Assembly: GCA_039090855.1 (NCBI GenBank)
Contig: CM077034.1
Span: 10,184,984-10,248,983 of the forward strand
Reading direction: 5' to 3'
Length of the DNA stretch: 64,000 nucleotides
Source: Macrothele yani
Lineage: Eukaryota; Arthropoda; Arachnida; Araneae; Macrothelidae
The translations under genes were made by a program, and so were the position numbers. Positions 26,664 through 36,284 of this stretch are shown piece by piece. Each line of letters opens with the position of its first letter. The first letter of the stretch is position 1. Below the pieces are notes generated by a model. It had not been told where the DNA came from and did not search any database. It saw nothing but the letters and a program-made list of their open reading frames with translations.

Positions 26664-29618
26664 ATGACTCTACAACTTAAATCTTGGCCCTCAGTCTCCG
26701 GCAGCTGGAATGTACCTGGCCAAGGCAGCGGCCAGTGCGACATGAAGGCAGAGGGTGCTAAGAATCCCCGGAGGACCGGACTAGGCTGCCATTTGATGCT
26801 GACCTTGGCTACCTACAATGCACGCTCCCTATCTTCTGATTCAAGGCTTCTTGAATTGGAAGAGGAACTACAAAGGATCAAGTGGGACATCGTCGGGCTA
26901 AGTGAGGTAAGGAGAAAAGGAGAAGATCTCATTGAACTGAAAAGTGGACATCTCTTCTATTATCGTGGGACAGATACTGGCAGAACTAGTGGTGTTGGAT
27001 TTATAATAAACAAGAAACTGAAGGATAAAGTGGTAGAAGTTGAAAGTTCCTCGGACAGAGCTGCACGACTCGTTATCCAACTATCGAGAAGATACCAGGC
27101 TCAGATTATTCAAACTTATGCACCCACCACAAGTCATCCTGAAGAAGAAATTGAAGAATTTTATGAGGAAATTCGTCATCTAAATAATAAAGGTAAGCAG
27201 CACTTGAAGATAATTATGGGAGATTTCAATGCAAAAATAGGGCACCGGCAACAGAATGAAACTTCAGTAGGTAAATTCGGTCACGGCAACAGAAACCAGC
27301 GTGGAAATACTCTCGTTGAGTTTGCAGAGGCAGAAGGATTTTTCATCTTGAATTCCTTTTTCAAGAAAAAGCCACACAGGAAATGGACATGGAGACATCC
27401 AATTGGGACGACAAGTGAAATTGATTTTATTATGTGTAACAAAAAATTCGTCATCGAAGACTGCAGTGTGCTAAACAAGTTCAACACAGGTAGTGACCAT
27501 AGATTGGTGAGATGTAAGATGCACCTCAACACTAAACTGGAACGTGGCAAGCTCATAAGACAAACAAAATGTATTGACATAACCAACCTTAAAAAACACC
27601 AAAATACTTTCAAGTTGGAACTGAAGAACAGATTCTCTGCTTTAGAAGGCCTAACATCGGAAGAAGTGGATATTTCGGAAGTTAACAGAAAAGTAACCAA
27701 AGCTCTTATGGAAACAGCAACAAAATTAGCTGGGTCTAAGAACAAGTTGCATGTAAACAAATTATCAGGAAAAACCAAAATGTTGATGCAAAAAAGAAGA
27801 GAGATGAGGACAACTAAAGAAGATGTGACTTCCAAAGTGGAATATATAGAGCTATGCAAGACAGTAAGAAAAAGTATCACTGAAGACGTAAGGAAATTCA
27901 ACTGTGAGCTAGTGAGGAAAGCAATTGAAAACAACCAAAGCCTAAAGATAGCAAAGGGACATCTCAGTAAGGGAAGAAAACAGATTATGGCTCTGAGAAA
28001 AGAAGATGGTTCTATAACAAGAAATAGAGGTGAAATTTTGACAAGAGTGAAAGATTTCTACTCCAAATTATATGAAAGGGATGATACATGTACTCCAGAC
28101 ATCATGAAAGGTACCAGAGTTCTTCCAGTCCTCCCAGCAGAAGTTGCACATGCAATCAAGAACATGAAGCGGGGGAAAGCTCCAGGAGAAGATGGAATTA
28201 CTATAGACATCATACAAGAAGCAAGTGGAGAAATGGAAACAGTACTCGCCCAAATTTTCACTCGATGCCTTAATGAAGGGAAGATTCCTGAGGATTGGAA
28301 CAATGCTACAATGATCCTGCTACATAAAAAAGGTGACATTGAGGATCTCAGGAACTACAGACCTATCAGCCTCCTATCAGTGGTTTATAAAATCTTCACT
28401 AAAGTTCTTTCACACAGCTTGAAGGTAACACTGGACATGGCTCAACCGAGAGAACAAGCTGGATTCAGGAGTGGCTACAGCACAATAGATCATATCCACG
28501 TACTGAGAGAACTAATTGAAAGAGCGAGGGAATATGAACTTCCATTGTGCATGGCTTTTATCGATTATGAAAAAGCCTTTGATTCGGTGAAACCATCAGC
28601 AGTTACCACGGCTCTGAAATCCTGCGGTATTGAAGATGCATACATTAATATTATTAATAACATCTATGAAAATGCAAGTGCAAAGATTCGGCTGTTTGAA
28701 AATACAACACACATAAAAATTGGAAAGGGAGTGAGACAAGGTGACACCATATCTCCGAAGCTCTTTAATGCCACATTGGAAAATGTCTTTCAATCACTGA
28801 ACTGGGAAAACAAAGGGATAAAGATTAATGGAGATTATCTAACCCACCTTCGTTTTGCTGATGACGTAGTCATTTTTGCAACTACCCCATCAGAGCTGCA
28901 GAGTATGATCCAGGAACTTGCTGACAAGAGTAAAGAAGTGGGATTAAAAATGAACTTTCAGAAGACAAAAGTGATGTTCAATGCTTTTACAAGAAATGAA
29001 GATTTATCGATTGATGGAGAAAAACTGGAGATAACAGATACGTATGTTTATCTTGGACAGCAGATATCAAGTGAGGGTCACATTGATGAAGAAATTAATC
29101 GGCGTACAAAACTTGCCTGGAGAGCTTTTGGAAGAAACAGCATAATTTTCAAGAGCAATATGCCATTATGTCTTAAAAGAAAAGTGTTTGATCAATGCAT
29201 CCTTCCAGTGCTTACGTATGGTGCAGAGACGTGGACCTTAACTAAAAGAGACATACAAAAGCTGCAGACAACTCAAAGAAGCATGGAGAGGTGCATGCTT
29301 GGTATAACCAGGAGAGATAAGAAGAGGAACTCGTGGATCCGAAAAATGACCAGAGTGGAAGACATTATGATCAGAGTTAAATCCCTGAAATGGCAATGGG
29401 CTGGACATACTGCCAGAAGGACAGACCATAGATGGACAGCCGAAATTTTAGATTGGATTCCAAGGGACAGGAAAAGACCCAGAAAAAGACCACATGGGAG
29501 ATGGGTGGATGAAATTCGTAAATATGCGGGAGTGACATGGAGGAGACTGGCACAAGACAGACCGTTGTGGAGAAAACTTGGGGAGACCTTCGTCCAGCAG
29601 TGGATTGATAATGGTTGA
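26664..29618 (+). CDS. RTE retrotransposon polyprotein: APE endonuclease plus reverse transcriptase
   Basis: A 984-residue protein that should nick target DNA and copy its own RNA there by target-primed reverse transcription in the nucleus. The apurinic-type endonuclease spans about residues 46-285, with the expected motifs in order: YNARSL (N52), SEVRRKG (E81), QTYAPT, MGDFNAKIG (D187, N189), TSEIDFIM (D254) and SDHRLVR (D278, H279). A basic linker follows (about 290-480). The reverse transcriptase spans about 485-770: GKAPGEDG (504), NYRPISLL, AGFRSGYST, AFIDYEKAFD (D634), GVRQGDTISP and the catalytic FADD box (731-734). The C-terminal part has the conserved LTYGAETWTLT and WAGHTARR stretches. 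There is no frameshift or stop. The first ATG is used here; another Met at residue 45, just before the endonuclease, is an alternative start. It resembles the craniofacial-development-protein-2-like ORFs derived from RTE/BovB. Confidence 0.95.
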   Translation: MTLQLKSWPSVSGSWNVPGQGSGQCDMKAEGAKNPRRTGLGCHLMLTLATYNARSLSSDSRLLELEEELQRIKWDIVGLSEVRRKGEDLIELKSGHLFYYRGTDTGRTSGVGFIINKKLKDKVVEVESSSDRAARLVIQLSRRYQAQIIQTYAPTTSHPEEEIEEFYEEIRHLNNKGKQHLKIIMGDFNAKIGHRQQNETSVGKFGHGNRNQRGNTLVEFAEAEGFFILNSFFKKKPHRKWTWRHPIGTTSEIDFIMCNKKFVIEDCSVLNKFNTGSDHRLVRCKMHLNTKLERGKLIRQTKCIDITNLKKHQNTFKLELKNRFSALEGLTSEEVDISEVNRKVTKALMETATKLAGSKNKLHVNKLSGKTKMLMQKRREMRTTKEDVTSKVEYIELCKTVRKSITEDVRKFNCELVRKAIENNQSLKIAKGHLSKGRKQIMALRKEDGSITRNRGEILTRVKDFYSKLYERDDTCTPDIMKGTRVLPVLPAEVAHAIKNMKRGKAPGEDGITIDIIQEASGEMETVLAQIFTRCLNEGKIPEDWNNATMILLHKKGDIEDLRNYRPISLLSVVYKIFTKVLSHSLKVTLDMAQPREQAGFRSGYSTIDHIHVLRELIERAREYELPLCMAFIDYEKAFDSVKPSAVTTALKSCGIEDAYINIINNIYENASAKIRLFENTTHIKIGKGVRQGDTISPKLFNATLENVFQSLNWENKGIKINGDYLTHLRFADDVVIFATTPSELQSMIQELADKSKEVGLKMNFQKTKVMFNAFTRNEDLSIDGEKLEITDTYVYLGQQISSEGHIDEEINRRTKLAWRAFGRNSIIFKSNMPLCLKRKVFDQCILPVLTYGAETWTLTKRDIQKLQTTQRSMERCMLGITRRDKKRNSWIRKMTRVEDIMIRVKSLKWQWAGHTARRTDHRWTAEILDWIPRDRKRPRKRPHGRWVDEIRKYAGVTWRRLAQDRPLWRKLGETFVQQWIDNG

Positions 29619-29635
29619 CAATGATGATGATGATG

Positions 29636-29646
29636 ACATCAGAAGC
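29636..29646 (+). repeat. Right target-site duplication of the RTE element
   Basis: acatcagaagc, the perfect second copy of 26444-26454. The degenerate trimeric repeat resumes immediately after it (aaaaattaacacatacgccccctggtgg). Confidence 0.88.
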
Positions 29647-30200
29647 AAAAATTAACACATACGCCCCCTGGTGGCCAAAGTATTCGTTACCAAAAATTCG
29701 AAATTATATGCAAAAGATTTTCCATTAGGAGATGTACCCGATAAAAAAAAATATTTTTCAAATCGGAGTTTTAGGAGAAGAGTTATCGGAAAAAATGTAA
29801 TTTACTTTTACGCCCCCTAGCGGAAAATCTATGCGTAATTTGAAAATGAAACTATATCTAAAACACTCTTCGACATAAATGGGGTCGAAAGATAAAATAA
29901 TTTTTTCAATCGGATGTTTAGAAGCAAATATATGGATTAAAACGTAATTTTGAATTCGACATCATCTGCATTTACGCCCCCTAGCGGCAAAATTGTGCAT
30001 CGTAAAAGAAAACGAAATGAAGAATCATCATTTGCATATTTCAAGCTTCCCAATGCAAAAATAATTTTTCAAATCGGACTAATAGTTGCAGAGGTACCGT
30101 GGGTACAGACGGACGGACAAACCGATAACAGAAGCACGATCTTTTTTTACAAAAGACGTGCTAAAAACAACAATAATGTGTTTATTACAATTCATTTGAT
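29647..30200. repeat. Degenerate trimeric repeat, right part
   Basis: Continuation of 25,391-26,454 after the RTE insertion. Subunit marks lie at 29660 (tacgccccctggtgg), 29809 and 29973 (tacgccccctagcgg). The tail carries gtacagacggacggacaaaccg near 30,105, then acaaaagacgtgct, which is the reverse complement of part of the aagcacgtctttt word in the 275-bp satellite. The latter may be coincidence. No gene is seen. Confidence 0.72.
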
Positions 30201-30309
30201 TTTAGTTGTTAAGGTGATGTTTTCCATGGGAGTAGAGTTGCCCCAAGCAAGATTTAGGGGGACCTTGTTATGATTAAGCGTATTATTACAAGTAATATAC
30301 ATTATATTG

Positions 30310-30504
30310 AGAAAATTCACTGGACATCTAGAATAGAAACACAACATAGCATTTATTGACATTCATATTAGTACGGTGTAGATCCTTCTTTGGCCTTAAT
30401 GCATGCACTGACCCTTCGAGACATGCTTTCAAAGAGGTTTTGGAACACAGCGATGGGTATGCGCTTCCATTAAGTACATAATGCTGACGCTAACTGTTGC
30501 TTAG
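30310..30504 (-). mobile_element. Tc1-B, 3' segment (transposase C-terminus)
   Basis: On the minus strand this encodes the C-terminal tail of a Tc1-like transposase, with the family-typical order tryptophan-(about 10)-LFESMSRRVSACIKAKEG and a stop at 30368-30370. One in-frame TAA lies just before the WKRIP segment. The segment ends exactly at the TA duplicated by Tc1-A (30505-30506) and resumes at 32,041. The outer terminal inverted repeat of Tc1-B could not be defined; cactggacatctagaatag near 30,320 is a candidate. Confidence 0.75.
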
Positions 30505-30506
30505 TA
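30505..30506. repeat. TA target duplication, left of Tc1-A
   Basis: TA directly outside the left inverted repeat, matching 32039-32040. This is the standard target duplication of Tc1/mariner elements. Confidence 0.85.
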
Positions 30507-32038
30507 CGCTGCTGGACAATTGCTAAGGACGGATCATAAACGGCTATATAGCGCATAAAAAAGTAAGTGTGGTTGGATGCCAAGTGAAATAAAATAATGT
30601 CAGAATGCCAGGACATTACAAGAAAGACAATTTATTGTGCTCTGAAATCCAGAAGGCTTTGGAACGTGTTCAAGGGACAAACAGGCCATTTTGTGCAGAA
30701 TACGTAAACGTGAAAAAAATGCAATTACCGTCCTCAGGCGTAAGATGTCAATACGGTATATGGCCACCATGGAGGGCGATGCAAGATTCCACACGTCGTG
30801 TCATGCTTTGCACAACATTATCAAGCAGCTGTTGGGGTAATTTATCCCATTCCTCTGTCAGTGCACGGATGAGGGTGTCCTTGTATATTGGAGGGCATTG
30901 GCGACCAGCAAGACTCCTCCCTAAAGCATCCCACACATTTTCAATGGGATTCAGATCTGGAGAACGTGCTGGCCATACGAGGCGTTCAATATCCTCGCTC
31001 TCAAGACACTCCTGGACAGCGACTGTTCGATGACATGTTGCGTTGTCGTCCATGAAAATGAATCTATCACCGACAGCACCACGGAACATGCGAACATGAG
31101 GTAGCAGAACATCATTAATGTATCGTTGGCCAGTCATAGTCCCAGTTGGAAGCCCATAGAGGGACGTACGGCCATTGATCATGATGCCAGCCCATACCAT
31201 GACACTACATGTCGGATATCGGTTCCTTTCCTGTATGTTTGCTGGACAATATGCAGTACCACTATCACGCCAGATCAGTTGTCGTCGACAATCAGACGAT
31301 AGACTGTATCTACTCTCATCTGAGAAGAGGACAGCAGACCAGTCGTTATCACTCCAATTGCGATGTTGTTGGCACTATTGCAAACGGGCGGTACGGTGAC
31401 GTCTGGACAATGGGATGCACATAACAGAACGGCAGGCGTATAGTCCTCCTTCATGCAAACGTCTGGCGACAGTTTTTCGGGAGATCCGCTTGCCAGTAGC
31501 AGCCATAAACTGATTTGCTACCTCACTAGCTGTGCTGCGCCGGTGTCTTTTTGTTGATAGCACTATGTACCGATCTTCTGCAGGTGTCGTACTGCGAACA
31601 CGACCTCCCCGTGACGTTTGCTACACTCTCCATTTGTTTGAAATGATTTCCAAAGCCTTGAAACAACACTGTGGCTGACGTCGAACTCCCTGGCAACATC
31701 TGTTATTTTTCGCCCTTCTTCAATCTTGCCAATAATACGGCCACGCGTAAAATCATCTAGGTGATGTCGGGAAGACATACTGAAAATTGCAAGTTTGTCA
31801 ATTGATTCTTTCCCTTTCAACTTTGCGTTTGAACAACAACGGTCAATACGCGTCAAATCCTTTATATCTCTTATCAGCGCTATGACGTCACGAACAAGTT
31901 CGGCAATCCAAAATTTGCATACGCACAACACGTCTTACTGTACCCCGCACTTATGCTAATTTCCACATTGTCCTGCCTTCCATTTTATGGTTGCTATCGT
32001 TGCTATTTTCATCCGTCCTTAGCAATTGTCCAGCAGTG
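30507..32038 (-). mobile_element. Tc1-A, complete Tc1-like DNA transposon
   Basis: A 1,532-bp element with 28-bp terminal inverted repeats (beginning cRctgctggacaattgct; one mismatch between the ends), bounded by TA on both sides. The transposase lies on the minus strand. It is inserted inside the older Tc1-like copy Tc1-B: removing Tc1-A and one TA rejoins the Tc1-B reading frame. Confidence 0.92.
30748..31778 (-). pseudogene. Tc1-A transposase (DD34E), broken by one frameshift and one stop
   Basis: Read on the minus strand from the ATG at 31776-31778. The N-terminal helix-turn-helix (MSSRHHLDDFTRGRIIGKIE, then REFDVSHSVVSRLW) is followed by a one-base frameshift near 31,605-31,625. The second helix-turn-helix (AEDRYIVLSTKRHRR) lies in the next frame and is followed by an in-frame TAG at 31375-31377, probably a mutated tryptophan. 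The same frame then stays open to the TGA at 30748-30750. All three catalytic acids are present: SDES, FMDDNATCH and DLNPIENVWD, with 34 residues between the second D and E, the canonical Tc1 spacing. It would cut and paste its own element if intact; with two lesions it is presumably inactive. Length (~340 codons) is normal for the family. Confidence 0.88.
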
Positions 32039-32040
32039 TA
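32039..32040. repeat. TA target duplication, right of Tc1-A
   Basis: TA directly outside the right inverted repeat of Tc1-A; partner of 30505-30506. Confidence 0.85.
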
Positions 32041-32184
32041 GTAGGCCTTGGTTCCGAACTTCTTATGCGGCGCTCCAATTTATCCCATTGTTGCTCTATG
32101 GGATTAAGATCCGGGCTCTGTGCTGGTCAGTCCACATACCATACGGAATTACAAGCAGTAACAGTCGAGCAGGTGTAGTAACTG
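32041..32184 (-). mobile_element. Tc1-B, middle segment (transposase DDE region)
   Basis: On the minus strand this encodes PAQSPDLNPIEQQWDKLERR, the block around the catalytic glutamate of a Tc1-like transposase, preceded by a short WYVD stretch with TGA where tryptophan is expected. It abuts the right TA of Tc1-A. Upstream in the transposase direction it is cut by the LINE tail that starts near 32,185. Confidence 0.8.
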
Positions 32185-33626
32185 TACAAGACCTCACTAA
32201 CTCGGATCTATCCTGGCGCCCTTTCTCTGGCCTCCCCTGCTATTCTCTCGTCCCCATCCGAACATTTGGTCTATGACTCTCTGCTAACTGCACTTCTTTC
32301 GCTTTTCCCTGATCTTGTCTCCCCCACCGGTCTCGTCTCTGTCTTTTCTGCCCCTCTTCCGCTGCCGTTTTTCCTCCGACTCACAAACTCGGTTCTTCCT
32401 CTCTCTCTCCTCTCTCTCCTCTAAATCTCTTTATCGTTTTCTAGTGCACCTTGCCACCCCTTCACCGCTTTCTATTCTGGAGGTTCCCCCTGCTTCTCTT
32501 CCTCTTGTCTGGGCCGCTGCCCGCTCACCCTTATCTGCCCCTCTTGAAATTAATACCCACTGGCTCTTTTTGCATAATCGCCTCCCTGTTCCGTATTTTC
32601 TCTTTCGCATGTCTCTTCTCTCCTCCCCTCTCTGCTCCTTCTGCGCACAGGAGTCAGACGTTTCTCACGTCTACCTTTACTGTCCCATCCTGATGACTCT
32701 CCTCCACCAGGCTTTCCGGATTGCCAGTCGCTCTTGTTCTCAAGATCTTCAGTTCACTGCCTACAGACATCTTCTTCTGCGGGCTCATCCACCTACGCCT
32801 CTTCCGTCAGTATGTGACTATCTTTTCGTGCTGGTTAAACACGTTATTTACGTATACATTCAACAACTCCGCAGCGTATCCTCGCCGGTATCTTTACACC
32901 AGGACAGCGCAGCACTTTTGTGCCATTTTCAAGATCGATTGCTTTCTCGACTCCGCCTGGAGTACCAGTCGGCTTCTTCCAGTCGTCGAGAAGCCACCTT
33001 CTATGCTACCTGGGCGCCGGCCGCTCCATGGTTTGCGGTTGATTCTGGACTGCTACACCTATCAGTACCCTAGGACATTCTACACCTCCTTTGCTGAGTT
33101 TCCGTGGCACCCTGGTGCCCCTCCTCCACTCTACGACTCGTGCAATCCACGCTACCGTTGAATTGTGAATGCTAATGCCATCTCAGTGTATTCTCATGCT
33201 TACTCGTGTACATTAATTACCTTCACCCCGCCTGTATTATGTTGCTTTGGTGCCCTCGTTAAATAACTTGCACAATTGTGCACGCTGTGTTTTTATCTCA
33301 TGTTTGTAATGTTTTACCTTCACGGCGGTGTCTGTGCTGTTCTTTTTCTAATTGTGTACTATTGTTTCGCCTGTGTTATCCTGTAAATCATGCCCAGCCA
33401 ATGTCATGTGACACGATGTGTTTCTCTCTGTCATTTCTGCAATTTTTATTCAATAAGCTTTTGCTTGCAGCATTTGTTATTCATCCCCATTGTCATTGCA
33501 GTGTATATACCATCATGTTTTAACAGTTTTGTATTATTTCCCATTAAGACGCCCAATACTGTACGTCTCCCTCTTATGTTTTCTTATGATAAATAATAAT
33601 AAAGCGATTTTGAAAACTTTGAAACC
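32185..33626 (+). mobile_element. 5'-truncated LINE tail, copy 1 (zf-RVT type)
   Basis: The longest of three copies in this window; the others lie at 40,748 and 61,706. It contains the end of the second ORF with a zinc-knuckle region, a ~540-bp 3' untranslated region and the shared 3' terminus aataaagcgattttgaaac; here the tail also has an extra tttgaaac unit. The three copies begin at different points but end alike, as expected for incomplete reverse transcription. The 5' edge is approximate. It sits inside Tc1-B. The clade is uncertain, with a Tx1/L1-like group possible. Confidence 0.82.
32288..33073 (+). pseudogene. LINE ORF2 C-terminal fragment with zinc knuckle, copy 1
   Basis: About 250 codons open in one frame. 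They include THWLFLHNRLPVPYFLFRM followed by a CCHC knuckle (C-x2-C-x7-H-x4-C, around CSFCAQESDVSHVYLYC) and an RLRLEYQ segment, ending with TAG at 33071-33073. This arrangement matches the zf-RVT tail after the reverse transcriptase of several LINE groups. The catalytic reverse-transcriptase domain is absent. Apparent coding continues upstream of 32,288 in another frame (SEHLVYDSLL near 32,257), so the fragment carries at least one frameshift. Confidence 0.72.
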
Positions 33627-33778
33627 TTGCTTTATGACTCGTTGCATTATCCTGCTGGTAACAACAAGGCTCGGTTCCATAGTATTGCCACAGAGTTGGT
33701 AGGGCGTATTTGTCCATAATATCGAAGTAGACGTGCTGGTTAACTGGTTTGTAACTGGTTTGCAATGTGAAAGTAGGG
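33627..33778 (-). mobile_element. Tc1-B, upstream segment (second catalytic Asp region)
   Basis: The minus strand reads YALPTLWQYYG followed by YQQDNATSHKAR, the Tc1-like block around the second catalytic aspartate. The LINE tail (32,185-33,626) separates it from the glutamate block at 32,041-32,184, so the LINE interrupted this transposase between the two blocks. The remaining N-terminal half of Tc1-B is missing: RTE sequence begins at 33,779. Confidence 0.78.
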
Positions 33779-34174
33779 CGACAGAATGAAACTTCAGTAG
33801 GTAAATTCGGACATGGGAACAGAGAACAGCGAGGAAATATTCTCGTACAGTTTGCAGAAGCAGAAAGGTCTTTCGTCATGAACTCCTTTTTCAAGAAGAA
33901 AAAAAAAACCACATTTATTATGTGTAACAAGAAATTTGTCATTAAATACTGCAGGGTGCTGAACAGGTTCAACGCATGAAGTGATCATAGAATGGTGAGG
34001 TGTAAGATGCATCTCAACACTAAACTGGAACGTGGCAAGCTCGTAAATGAAACAAAATGTATGGACACGACTAACCTTAAAAAGCACCACAATATCTCTA
34101 AATTGGAACTGACGAACAGATTCTCTGCTTTAGGAGGTCTAACATTGGAAGAAGTGGACATTACTGAAGTTAAT
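33779..34174 (+). mobile_element. Old RTE fragment, endonuclease part
   Basis: Matches 27,250-27,690 of the intact RTE but is visibly diverged. Recognisable pieces are QNETSVGKFGHGN, NSFFKKK, FIMCNKKFVI, SDHRMVRCKMHLNT and NRFSALGGLT. It has lost about 50 bp, including the WTWRHPIG stretch, and has a TGA before SDHR. It is interrupted at about 34,175 by a younger RTE copy and continues at 35,311. Confidence 0.85.
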
Positions 34175-35310
34175 AGATCATATCCACGTACTGAGAGAAC
34201 TAATTGAAAGAGCGAGGGAATATGAACTTCCATTGTGCATGGCTTTTATCGATTATGAAAAAGCCTTTGATTCGGTGAAACCATCAGCAGTTACAATGGC
34301 TCTGAAATCCTGCGGTATTGAAGATGCATACATTAATATTATTAATAACATCTATGAAAATGCAAGTGCAAAGATTAGGCTGTTTGAAAATACAACACAC
34401 GTAAAAATTGGAAAGGGAGTGAGACAAGGTGACACCATATCTCCGAAGCTCTTTAATGCCACATTGGAAAATGTCTTTCAATCACTGAACTGGGAAAACA
34501 AGGGGATAAAGATTAATGGAGATTATCTAGCCCACCTTCGTTTGCTGATGACGTAGTCATTTTTGCAACTACCCTATCAGAGCTGCAGAGTATGATCCAG
34601 GAACTTGCTGACAAGAGTAAAGAAGTGGGATTAAAAATGAACTTTCAGAAGACAAAAGTGATGTTCAATGCTTTTACAAGAAATGAAGATTTATCGATTG
34701 ATGGAGAAAAGCTGGAGATAACAGACACGTACGTTTATCTTGGACAGCAGATATCAAGTGAGGCTCACATTGATGAAGAAATTAATCGGCGTACAAAACT
34801 TGCCTGGAGAGCTTTTGGAAGAAACAGCATAATTTTCAAGAGCAATATGCCATTATGTCTTAAAAGAAAAGTGTTTGATCAATGCATCCTTCCAGTGCTT
34901 ACGTATGGTGCAGAGACGTGGACCTTAACTAAAAGAGACATACAAAGGCTGCAGACAACTCAAAGCAGCATGGAGAGGTGCATGCTTGGTGTAACCAGGA
35001 GAGATAAGAAGAGGAACACGTGGATCCGAAAAATGACGAGAGTGGAAGACATCGTGATCAGAGTTAAATCCCTGAAATGGCAATGGGCTGGACATACTGC
35101 CAGAAGGACAGACACAGCCGAAATTTTAGATTGGATTCCAAGGGACAGGAAAAGACCCAGAAGAAGACCACATGGGAGATGGGTGGATGAAATTCGAAAG
35201 TATGCGGGAGTGACATGGAGGAGACTGGCACAAGACAGACCGTTGTGGAGGAAACTTGGGGAGACCTTCGTCCAGCAGTGGATTGATAATGATTGACAAT
35301 GATGATGATG
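34175..35310 (+). mobile_element. Young 5'-truncated RTE copy nested in the old one
   Basis: Near-identical by eye to 28,484-29,635 of the intact element, beginning at atagatcatatccacg and ending with the gatgatgatg tail. It keeps only the reverse transcriptase from RELIERAREYE onward and the C-terminal region. It starts and ends inside the older RTE fragment, whose linker region resumes at 35,311. Confidence 0.88.
34177..35296 (+). pseudogene. Truncated RTE reverse transcriptase with a frameshift in the FADD box
   Basis: Contains AFIDYEKAFD and GVRQGDTISP in the first open stretch (34,233-34,556). One T is missing at about 34,542 (cgtttgctgatgac instead of cgttttgctgatgac), so the frame is lost inside the catalytic FADD motif. 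The downstream frame (34,592-35,296) holds the C-terminal region to the stop. Relative to the intact copy there is also a short in-frame loss in RRTDHRWTAE. The domain is incomplete and cannot be active. Confidence 0.87.
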
Positions 35311-35650
35311 AACAAGTTACATATGATGATAATATCAGGAAGAACAAAAATGCTGATGCAAAAGAGAAGGGAGATGAGAACAAATAAAGATGTCACTTCC
35401 AAAGTAGAGTATGTAGAGCTATGCAAGACAGTGAGAAAAAGTTTCACTGAAGACGTGAGGAAATTCAACTGTGAACTAGTGAGCAAAGCAGTCGAAAAGA
35501 AACAAAGCCTGAAAAGATCAAAGGAACTCAGTATGGCAAAAAAATAAGTTATGGCCCTGCGAAAAGAAGATGGCACTGTAGCAAGGAATAGAGGCGAAAT
35601 GTTGACAAGAGTGAAAGATTTTTACTCAAAAGTATATAAAAGAGATCACA
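35311..35650 (+). mobile_element. Old RTE fragment, linker part
   Basis: Matches 27,738-28,083 of the intact RTE with clear divergence: KMLMQKRREMRT, CKTVRKS, KFNCELV, then ALRKEDGT and VKDFYSK. About 50 bp corresponding to 27,690-27,738 are missing at the nested junction. An early stop (TAA near 35,545) interrupts the frame. It belongs with 33,779-34,174. Confidence 0.84.
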
Positions 35651-36284
35651 GGCGCCAACTTTTCATGAACGCCACGGGGGCGAACCAAAAAATCACAAGA
35701 AAGTACCATCCACTTTTAAAATTGATTTAACCACACACGTATACAAGCACATGCGCACTAAAGCAATAGCATATAGTACAAGAATAATAATATATTTCAA
35801 CTTCATGTTCGATGGAATTTTAAATTCCCAGATTAATTATACTTTATTGCTCATTGTCAAATTCTTAAATTACAACAAACGTGTTTGCTCGAATAGAACA
35901 TTTACGAATAAAGCCATTACCAATATTTACTAAATTTAAAGACTCTGACACCGTATCGCAGCAGTTAAGCACTGCCAAATGATTTAAACGTGGATGTGAC
36001 ATCGTACTTCACAAGTATGTTTTCACTCTTCGTAACATGAAGAATGAGCATTTACTGATGCATGTTGTTAATGGCACAGTTAAAAGCTTTCCCACAAGTT
36101 TTTGCAGCTCTGTTAAGGCTGTCTTTCAATGAGTGTTAGGCTTCATCTTCTGCGACAGATGGCGCAAAACATCTCTTCTTGGGCGTGGCTTTTACGTCTT
36201 GAGGGATTGTCCCAGAAGTTGGCGTCCGCGAATGACTGAAGACCTTACCATATTCAGAATGGTAGCGGCCTCTCGTTGGCTCCA
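35651..36284. other. No gene or repeat recognised
   Basis: AT-rich sequence without a convincing reading frame. The only note is the word acagatggcgcaaaac near 36,160, which shares agatggcgc with units of the 166-bp satellite. Confidence 0.5.

Larger units (their letters stand above)
26455..29635 (+). mobile_element. Full-length RTE-type LINE retrotransposon
   Basis: The element is 3.18 kb, a usual size for the RTE clade. It has a ~209-bp 5' leader, one long ORF (26664-29618) and a very short 3' end made of ATG/GAT triplets (caatgatgatgatgatg), the microsatellite-like tail typical of RTE elements. It is flanked by the perfect 11-bp direct repeat acatcagaagc at 26444-26454 and 29636-29646, the expected target-site duplication. 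It is inserted in a B subunit of the degenerate trimeric repeat, which continues on both sides. The open ORF and the perfect duplication point to a recent insertion. Confidence 0.93.

Noticed and set aside
27281..27934. 217-codon minus-strand frame inside the RTE
   Set aside because: Antisense shadow of the endonuclease and linker coding sequence; no motif.
26455..29635. Integrated virus or LTR retroelement
   Set aside because: There is an APE-type endonuclease, no integrase, protease or long terminal repeats, and a short triplet-repeat 3' end; all fit a non-LTR element.
30605..31033. 142-codon plus-strand frame in Tc1-A
   Set aside because: Antisense to the transposase, which carries clear DDE motifs on the minus strand.
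33278..33702. Overlapping 68-81-codon frames after LINE ORF2
   Set aside because: They lie in the LINE 3' untranslated region and recur at 41,547 and 62,435 with frame-changing indels.
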